A stretch of DNA of 10,740 nt, taken from NCBI GenBank assembly GCA_964626015.1, contig CAZVCC010000079.1, positions 1 to 10,740 of the forward strand, in the 5' to 3' direction. Numbering within the stretch: position 1 is the stretch's first letter; each line of letters starts with the position of its first letter. The position numbers and the translations under genes were made by a program. Below, in pieces: positions 6,676 through 10,740 of this stretch. The notes beneath the pieces are model-generated. The model was not told where the DNA came from. It saw only the letters and a program-made list of their open reading frames with translations, and made no database searches. Source of the stretch: CAIKZJ01 sp964626015. Lineage in GTDB: Bacteria > Bacteroidota > Ignavibacteria > Tepidaquicellales > Tepidaquicellaceae.

Positions 6676-6861
6676 ATGCTCGAATCAAAAAAGCTCCTCC
6701 AAACAGCAAAAACAGACAAAGACAAAACATACTACGAAAACAAATGTTGCAAATCCGCTGTGGTGGACACAGACCTCGACCACGCCATCGACTCCGAAGT
6801 CTATAAACTCTATAACCTCACCCCCGACGAAATCAAAATAGTAGAGGGGAAGGAATCTTGA
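6676..6861 (+). pseudogene. Duplicated 3'-end remnant of a type IIG restriction gene (copy B)
   Basis: A 61-codon open frame beginning MLESKKLLQTAKTDKDK matches the last 52 residues of the upstream restriction enzyme. Differences are few (H to Q, R to H, G to N, EE to PD), plus a 21-bp in-frame insertion at about 6747-6767 coding CKSAVVD-like residues. The inserted DNA contains TCCGCTGTGGTGGA, a small palindrome with G-T pairs that resembles the GCCGCGGC elements found elsewhere in this window. The ATG corresponds to an internal methionine of the full protein and has no Shine-Dalgarno, so this is best read as the tail of a lost second restriction gene. It could still be translated by coupling from sduA, which ends 4 nt earlier, and it carries the ribosome binding site of the next gene. 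Confidence 0.85.
6845..6860 (+). promoter_or_regulatory. Ribosome binding site deciding a TTG start
   Basis: AGGGGAAGGA (6845-6854) sits just before TTG at 6858-6860, inside the end of the restriction-gene remnant. The TTG overlaps the remnant stop as TTGA. No ATG gives a comparable start for the following frame, so the TTG is chosen. Confidence 0.65.
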
Positions 6862-7541
6862 CTAATTTCCAAAAACTTGTTTATTCCATTGCACATAGTC
6901 TCAATGATGATAGCTTTCTTTCGTGCATTCGCATGTTATGCAATTATAAATTTGTAAATAGAGAAAGTTTGAATATAAAACTACAGCAAATTTTAAACAA
7001 TTTAAAAGTGATAGAAACTGCACAGGATTATTTCACTGAATTAAAAGCTGCTTCTTTTTTATCCCAAATAAGAGGTGTTAATCACCTTGTTTTTAGTGAA
7101 ATTCCCGATATCCTCATCAATTTCTACAATTATAAAATTACTGTTGAAGTTAAAAGATTTAGATATAGAACTTTACAAGATAGCGAAATGGAAAATAAAT
7201 TATCAAGTAATGCAGGTGAATTAATAGAATATGGCAATCCTTTGGAAATTCAGACACAGGTTGATGATGTCATTAAAAGCAAACTTAATTCGTATAAGGG
7301 GATAGATCCATATTACTTATATCTTTGGTCAGATAGTCCACACATAGTAGAGGATTGTGAAATAAAAGCAGCGGTTAACTTTTTGAGACGAAACAACTCG
7401 TTCGTATTTAATAAAATAAAAGGAATATTTTATAAATATAATGGATTACCATTGAGTCTAATTATCTTTGAAAATAGTCATATTAATACTATTTTAAAAA
7501 ATATATTTATTGAATCTAAATGGAATGTCACCGAAAAATGA
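6858..7541 (+). CDS. PD-(D/E)xK nuclease-like protein of unknown family
   Basis: A 227-residue protein that I do not recognise as a named family, but it shows a restriction-endonuclease-like core. E61 lies in a helix (FTELKAASFL), followed by PD at 83-84 (SEIPDILINF), then E97 and K99 in ITVEVKRF (94-101). The spacing E..PD..ExK and the alternating hydrophobic strands fit the PD-(D/E)xK fold. The second half has YLYLWSD and a C-terminal hydrophobic strand LSLIIFENS. It has no membrane segment or signal peptide. It begins with TTG overlapping the stop of the restriction-gene remnant, behind a good ribosome binding site, and is followed after 41 bp by a large unknown gene. The context suggests a restriction or anti-phage nuclease, perhaps the ancestral partner downstream of a type IIG gene. 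Substrate and partner are unknown. The fold call is moderately sure; the role is inference. Confidence 0.6.
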   Translation: MTNFQKLVYSIAHSLNDDSFLSCIRMLCNYKFVNRESLNIKLQQILNNLKVIETAQDYFTELKAASFLSQIRGVNHLVFSEIPDILINFYNYKITVEVKRFRYRTLQDSEMENKLSSNAGELIEYGNPLEIQTQVDDVIKSKLNSYKGIDPYYLYLWSDSPHIVEDCEIKAAVNFLRRNNSFVFNKIKGIFYKYNGLPLSLIIFENSHINTILKNIFIESKWNVTEK

Positions 7542-7582
7542 GCAGTTCGTTAATCAAATTTTTAAAAATCTTCTTTTAATTT

Positions 7583-9100
7583 ATGAACACATTCCCCGTT
7601 TTCTTGAATTTCGTTGAAATAACAAAATATCAAAATTCTATAAAAAACACGGATAAGCAAATTGAATATTGCCAGTATCTTATCTCAGTTTGCAATGAAG
7701 CCGAGAAGAATATATCCGATGAAGATGTAGAAAAGTTTTTGGATAAATATGACCTGCGTCTTAAAATAGACAATATAATAAATGAATGTACGTTGGATAG
7801 AGACGATATTGAAAACTCCAATATCCTCTTTTGTCCTAATTGTCAGCAATTTTCTAATAAAATTTTCAACAAGCTCCACAATAGATTAGCTGCCATTAAA
7901 AATAATTCTTTGATTGAATTATCATGGTTAAATCTTTACAAAATCACTGTATTAATTGATTTCGAGTTCGCTTTTTTGGAAGATCAAGTGTACAGGAAAT
8001 TTGACGAATTCGACGATAAACGAAAAAGTTTAATGTGGATAAAAGAACTTGAACGTAAACTAAATAGAATTTATAATAGGTTTCCTGAAAGTTTATTAGC
8101 AAAATTATTTCAGGATTTTGATTTAGATAATTACTTTTATGTAAATGAATCACCAAAATTAGTCACTGTAAACAGCTTTCTTTGTCTTGACACAAAGTAT
8201 CAAAATTTCAAGGATCATTTAAACCGGCATTTCTTGCCTTTTATTACAAAACAAAAAGAACTTCTTGAAATGGATATTGCAATAGAAGATACAAAGAATT
8301 ATTTATCCAATGGCGTTACAAATGAAGATGTTATTTTCCGTCAATGGGACTTTGATTTTAACAAGGTTAAATTTTTTAGCGATAATGCTTTCGATAGTAT
8401 TGAGTATAAAATTCAATACCTAAGTTATGTTATTAAATGCTTAAAAATTAAAATCCCTGTTAATATTCAAAACAGTAAATTTAGCACCGAGCTCTCTAAA
8501 ATTGAAGAAGAACTTAAGTATCTGCATACATCATACGACTTGAAAAAGGATAGAGTAAATCCTAGAAACGAAGGAAATAGCACGGAAATAATTAACGGAT
8601 TTAAAAAGGTACCTGACAAAGAAATAAGTTTAATAGAATCAAATACAGGCGGTTTAAAAAATGATAGTAATCATATATCAATGAATGATAAACTGATATG
8701 GCTTGGCTCGGAAAAACAATTGAAAACGCTGCTACGAAATTTACAAGAACATGATTGTATTGAAAATTTACTAGAAAAAGATGCAGAATGTAAAATTTAT
8801 TCTTCAATATTTTGGGTAAAAAGTAATACTGAAAGTTCGAATGAACCCGTGAAAAGAATCAAATGGCTGTATTTAATAACCGATTTAGCTTATTTAATTG
8901 GCGAACTTACTAAATCGAAAGAGAATCCTTTAATTGAAGATAAAAGAAAATGGGTAAAAACAAGTAATCTCTTTTTTAATAAAAACGGAGGTAGTACAAA
9001 TCCCGATAATCTCAACAATAGCTATAATAAAATGGTCAATTGCAAACATAAAGAAATATTAGATAGGATCTTAAAACTTGTAAAAGCTGTCTCAAAATAA
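7583..9100 (+). CDS. Large helical hypothetical protein at end of defence island
   Basis: I do not recognise this 505-residue protein. It is largely helical and rich in Lys, Asn, Asp and Glu. A CPNC pair (C84 and C87) gives only one possible metal half-site. Aromatic- and acid-rich helices fill 110-330, a low-complexity Asn/Ser/Lys linker spans about 325-366, and a distinct C-terminal domain covers about 369-500. That domain opens with DKLIWLGSEKQLKTLLRNL (369-387). From memory, a similar KIxWLGs..qL..L...L pattern ends many uncharacterised Bacteroidota proteins, some in mobile elements and close to RteC-like regulators. That is a weak analogy, not an assignment. There is no signal peptide, membrane segment or nucleotide-binding loop. 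The ATG has no Shine-Dalgarno. It lies 41 bp behind the PD-(D/E)xK gene and has the same AT-rich codon use, so the two were probably acquired together and may form a two-gene unit. Confidence 0.75.
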   Translation: MNTFPVFLNFVEITKYQNSIKNTDKQIEYCQYLISVCNEAEKNISDEDVEKFLDKYDLRLKIDNIINECTLDRDDIENSNILFCPNCQQFSNKIFNKLHNRLAAIKNNSLIELSWLNLYKITVLIDFEFAFLEDQVYRKFDEFDDKRKSLMWIKELERKLNRIYNRFPESLLAKLFQDFDLDNYFYVNESPKLVTVNSFLCLDTKYQNFKDHLNRHFLPFITKQKELLEMDIAIEDTKNYLSNGVTNEDVIFRQWDFDFNKVKFFSDNAFDSIEYKIQYLSYVIKCLKIKIPVNIQNSKFSTELSKIEEELKYLHTSYDLKKDRVNPRNEGNSTEIINGFKKVPDKEISLIESNTGGLKNDSNHISMNDKLIWLGSEKQLKTLLRNLQEHDCIENLLEKDAECKIYSSIFWVKSNTESSNEPVKRIKWLYLITDLAYLIGELTKSKENPLIEDKRKWVKTSNLFFNKNGGSTNPDNLNNSYNKMVNCKHKEILDRILKLVKAVSK

Positions 9101-9175
9101 ATTTTAATATTATCTCTTTTTATTAAATCTATAATTCTATTCCCCTGATGTAGAAAATACAACATAATTTATTAT

Positions 9176-9223
9176 CTATTCCACTACCCATTCCACTACC
9201 TATTCTGCCACCTACTCTATCTA
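9176..9223. repeat. Degenerate 12-bp tandem repeat, four units
   Basis: CTATTCCACTAC, CCATTCCACTAC, CTATTCTGCCAC and CTACTCTATCTA follow head to tail, the first two differing at one base. The unit is different from the heptamers elsewhere in the window but is likewise intergenic and short-period. Confidence 0.75.
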
Positions 9224-9566
9224 CTCATGAATAAATCATTCTTTCTAAATTTGTACAAATCAAATAATAAAATTGATAAGTACAAAAGACATATTGAAGA
9301 TTTTCACAGAGTGCAGAAATTGGGCATTAAGGATAAAAGAACTCCTTAGTATCTCAATTGACGCTCATTTCCCGCTCATTCCCTATGCATTCCCCGCTAA
9401 GTTGACGCTCTTTCCCCGCTCATTTGAGACTTTCGGCAGGGAACTGAGACGCATCTCGGATACATCTGGGAAGGTCATCTATACTTGTCTAATTTTAATC
9501 CGCGGTATAATTAAATCATATTTCTATTCAAAAAGATGCAGAGGGGGTGATATACCTCGATTTACA

Positions 9567-9616
9567 GGAAAAAGCCCTCCGCGAATTTTCGTTTTCTCAA
9601 ATTGCGCGGATTTTCC
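9567..9616 (+). other. Potential hairpin upstream of the 228-residue gene
   Basis: GGAAAA (9567-9572) can pair with TTTTCC (9611-9616). Inside it, CCGCGAATTT (9579-9588) pairs with AAATTGCGCGG (9599-9609) with one bulged G, leaving a 10-nt T-rich loop. It is GC-rich against an AT-rich background and lies about 90 bp before the next start codon. It could be a terminator for transcription from the defence island, a leader structure, or a repeat element. Confidence 0.45.
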
Positions 9617-9640
9617 GTGCATGTAAACTTTTATTTTAAG

Positions 9641-9646
9641 TATAAT
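9641..9646 (+). promoter_or_regulatory. Possible -10 element
   Basis: A perfect TATAAT lies 59 bp before the ATG at 9706, just after the hairpin. No TTGACA-like -35 lies at the right distance, so it stays tentative. A second TATAAT at 9506-9511, with TTGTCT 15 nt upstream, is an alternative. Confidence 0.3.
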
Positions 9647-9690
9647 GAAAAACCAAATTGCAAGTAACAGAAAATCAAAATTAAATTCTA

Positions 9691-9699
9691 AGAAAGGAG
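9691..9699 (+). promoter_or_regulatory. Strong Shine-Dalgarno site
   Basis: AGAAAGGAG ends 6 nt before ATG 9706. It is the only classical ribosome binding site before an ATG in the window and fixes the start of the 228-residue gene. It stands out because the other large ATG-started genes lack such a motif. Confidence 0.8.
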
Positions 9700-9705
9700 T
9701 CAGAA

Positions 9706-10392
9706 ATGGCTAATGTAAGAGATAGACACCTGGGGTCAGTTCAAGGAAAAATTGGCGATCAGGTATTTAAAATGCGTGGAACTAAATCCTATGTCGCTCA
9801 GCTTCCTCATAATGGTACCGGCGAAGCTAAAGACGTAGTAATTAATAACCGTAAGAGATTTGGCAAAGCAGCCAGATTTTCTCTTGCTGTTAATCAGATT
9901 ACTCCGCTCAAAACAATATGGGATATATACACTCCGAATTCGATGTCTCCATTTAATGGAATCGTTAAGACAAACTATCAACATGCAACCGCTTCCGATG
10001 TTCTGGATAGTGCTTTGATTGTTCCTTTTTTCGGCGGGTTTCCCGTCGTTACAACTGATGTCTCTGTTGACGGTCTTACCGTCACCGTGGCAATCGACCC
10101 AATTGGAACAGGAGAAGAAATCGATACGACAATTGAAAAATTTATTGCGTTATGTGCAGTTACTAAATGTACTGACAAAAATGTTGATACTATCGAAGAT
10201 ATGAAATTTATCTCTCTGCAATCCGCTAACGTGGTCTTGAATCTGGCGAATCCGCTTTCATTTGAAATCACACTTACAGGCGCAGAAAGAAAAGCATATT
10301 CTTCATACGATACGCACTTGACATACCTTGCACTTGTGACTCTTGATGATAGCGGTAACGCAATTCATTTCTCTGAAAGCTTTACATCGTAA
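9706..10392 (+). CDS. DUF6266-like hypothetical protein
   Basis: A 228-residue protein of unknown function. Its N-terminal third (G10 to about N90) has the pattern G-x3-GKIGDQVF-x3-GTKSYVAQLP-x-N, then NNRKRFGKAARFSLAVNQI and SPFNGIVKTNYQ. This recalls the uncharacterised DUF6266 proteins of Bacteroidota, which open with GGFSGKVGTVVG and a QRxKFA segment. The resemblance is from memory and tentative. Residues 118-228 read as beta strands with Val/Thr-rich stretches (VSVDGLTVTVAI, VVLNLANPLSFEITL) and could form an Ig-like domain. There is no signal peptide or membrane segment. Its GC is higher and its codon use more balanced than the defence genes before it, and its Shine-Dalgarno is strong, which suggests good expression and a separate transcription unit. 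The compact beta-rich form might suit a structural or particle component, but nothing proves it. Confidence 0.72.
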   Translation: MANVRDRHLGSVQGKIGDQVFKMRGTKSYVAQLPHNGTGEAKDVVINNRKRFGKAARFSLAVNQITPLKTIWDIYTPNSMSPFNGIVKTNYQHATASDVLDSALIVPFFGGFPVVTTDVSVDGLTVTVAIDPIGTGEEIDTTIEKFIALCAVTKCTDKNVDTIEDMKFISLQSANVVLNLANPLSFEITLTGAERKAYSSYDTHLTYLALVTLDDSGNAIHFSESFTS

Positions 10393-10402
10393 TATTTAAG
10401 TA

Positions 10403-10418
10403 AATCAATCGATTGATT
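10403..10418. repeat. Perfect 16-bp palindrome
   Basis: AATCAATCGATTGATT is fully self-complementary and lies 11 bp after the stop codon at 10392. With no spacer it would make a poor RNA hairpin, so a protein-binding site is as likely as a role in termination. Confidence 0.6.
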
Positions 10419-10566
10419 ATGAAATGCAGAAATAAAATAACAGCAAAGCTAAAGGAAAACATGCAGCAAATAACAATTACGGCAAAAATGCCGGAAGTCC
10501 GCCATACTAAAATGGGGTATGCATGTCTTCTCCTTTACCTCGCATTATCCAAAATCAGCATCTTCT

Positions 10567-10589
10567 CAGGGGGACTGATCATCCCCCTG
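10567..10589 (+). terminator. Terminator-like GC hairpin
   Basis: CAGGGGGA (10567-10574) and TCCCCCTG (10582-10589) form a perfect 8-bp stem with loop CTGATCA, followed by TATTTATTC. The stem is strong but the T-tract is interrupted. It lies 175 bp after the 228-residue gene and could end its transcript. Confidence 0.55.
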
Positions 10590-10620
10590 TATTTATTCAA
10601 AATACTATGAATACGAATAA

Positions 10621-10672
10621 CTAACAACTAACAACTAACAACTAACAACTAACAACTAACAACTAACAACTA
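10621..10672. repeat. Heptamer array (CTAACAA)x7
   Basis: Seven perfect copies of CTAACAA (10621-10669) end in a partial CTA. The unit shares the CTAAC core and 7-bp period with the TTAACTA arrays 8 kb upstream. Perfect copies suggest active slippage. Confidence 0.92.
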
Positions 10673-10740
10673 ATGCAAATTTTTAAAGTAAGCGTTCTAA
10701 ATAGTGTGTAAATAAAAAAGGATATAAAAAAGTCTCCAAT

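Larger units (their letters stand above)
9101..9705. other. Non-coding region with 12-bp repeats and hairpins
   Basis: I see no firm gene in these 605 bases. A 12-bp degenerate repeat occupies 9176-9223. A 40-codon frame at 9227-9349 (MNKSFFLNLYKSNNKIDKYK and on) is hydrophilic and protein-like but lacks a ribosome binding site and homology I know of. Positions 9355-9430 hold a TTGACGCTCATTTCCCGCTCATT repeat family, repeated at about 9401. Positions 9567-9616 can fold into a hairpin. A TATAAT lies at 9506-9511 and another at 9641-9646. A 117-codon TTG frame at 9273-9626 crosses the repeats and hairpin and is rejected. Confidence 0.6.
10393..10740. other. Non-coding tail with palindrome, hairpin and heptamer array
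   Basis: No credible gene is visible. A 65-codon TTG frame at 10413-10610 runs through the terminator-like hairpin and is rejected. Elements seen are a 16-bp palindrome (10403-10418), a small CATAC/GTATG inverted repeat near 10503-10520, the hairpin at 10567-10589 and the heptamer array at 10621-10669. The last 70 bases are AT-rich without clear features; a gene may begin beyond the window. Confidence 0.65.

Noticed and set aside
9227..9349. 40-codon frame beginning MNKSFFLNLY
   Set aside because: Protein-like in composition, but with no ribosome binding site, no recognised homology and a length expected by chance in AT-rich DNA. Kept only as a remark.
9273..9626. 117-codon TTG-started open frame
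   Set aside because: It runs through a repeat family and a hairpin, has no ribosome binding site, and its composition (many Phe, Pro, Cys, Arg) does not look like its neighbours.
10413..10610. 65-codon TTG-started open frame
   Set aside because: It reads through the terminator-like hairpin, lacks a ribosome binding site and begins inside a palindrome.
10621..10672. CRISPR array or telomere-like origin
   Set aside because: The units are 7 bp with no spacers and no cas genes, so this is a simple tandem repeat.

Overview
The window looks like part of the chromosome of an AT-rich member of the Bacteroidota/Chlorobiota/Ignavibacteria side of the bacterial tree. This is inference. It rests on the low GC, the near absence of Shine-Dalgarno motifs in front of most genes, intergenic DNA packed with short-period repeats and palindromes, and a last gene that resembles a Bacteroidota DUF6266-type protein. 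No rRNA, tRNA, CRISPR array, transposase or integrase is visible. All credible genes are on the + strand.

Layout. Positions 1-520 are non-coding, with degenerate repeats and three copies of a GCCGCGGC-type palindromic element. Positions 521-1792 encode RmuC, a membrane-anchored coiled-coil protein linked to DNA recombination. Positions 1793-2364 are non-coding and built from several tandem-repeat families, notably heptamer TTAACTA arrays. Positions 2365-9100 form a defence island: a 1058-residue type IIG (Eco57I/TaqI-like) restriction-modification fusion; a 9-codon minicistron; a Shedu (SduA, DUF4263) nuclease; a 3'-end remnant of a second copy of the type IIG gene; a 227-residue PD-(D/E)xK nuclease-like protein with a TTG start; and a 505-residue helical protein of unknown function. 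Positions 9101-9705 are non-coding, with 12-bp repeats and potential hairpins. Positions 9706-10392 encode a 228-residue protein with the only classical ribosome binding site in front of an ATG here. The window ends in non-coding DNA with a palindrome, a terminator-like hairpin and a 7-copy heptamer array.

How it fits together. The type IIG enzyme should cut unmodified DNA and methylate host DNA from a single polypeptide. Shedu and the 227-residue protein are two further nuclease-fold proteins. The 505-residue protein lies 41 bp behind the second and may work with it. The genes are tightly coupled (TAATG overlap, a minicistron bridge, a TTGA overlap), so co-transcription is likely.

The most notable signals concern the history of the type IIG gene. 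It carries two in-frame repeat insertions, one able to fold as a three-way junction just before the SAM-binding motif. Its DNA switches abruptly from GC-richer to very AT-rich right after the NPPY motif and back again about 200 bp before its end. That same 3' end is duplicated beyond sduA. Together these suggest a locus where specificity and accessory cassettes are exchanged by recombination.
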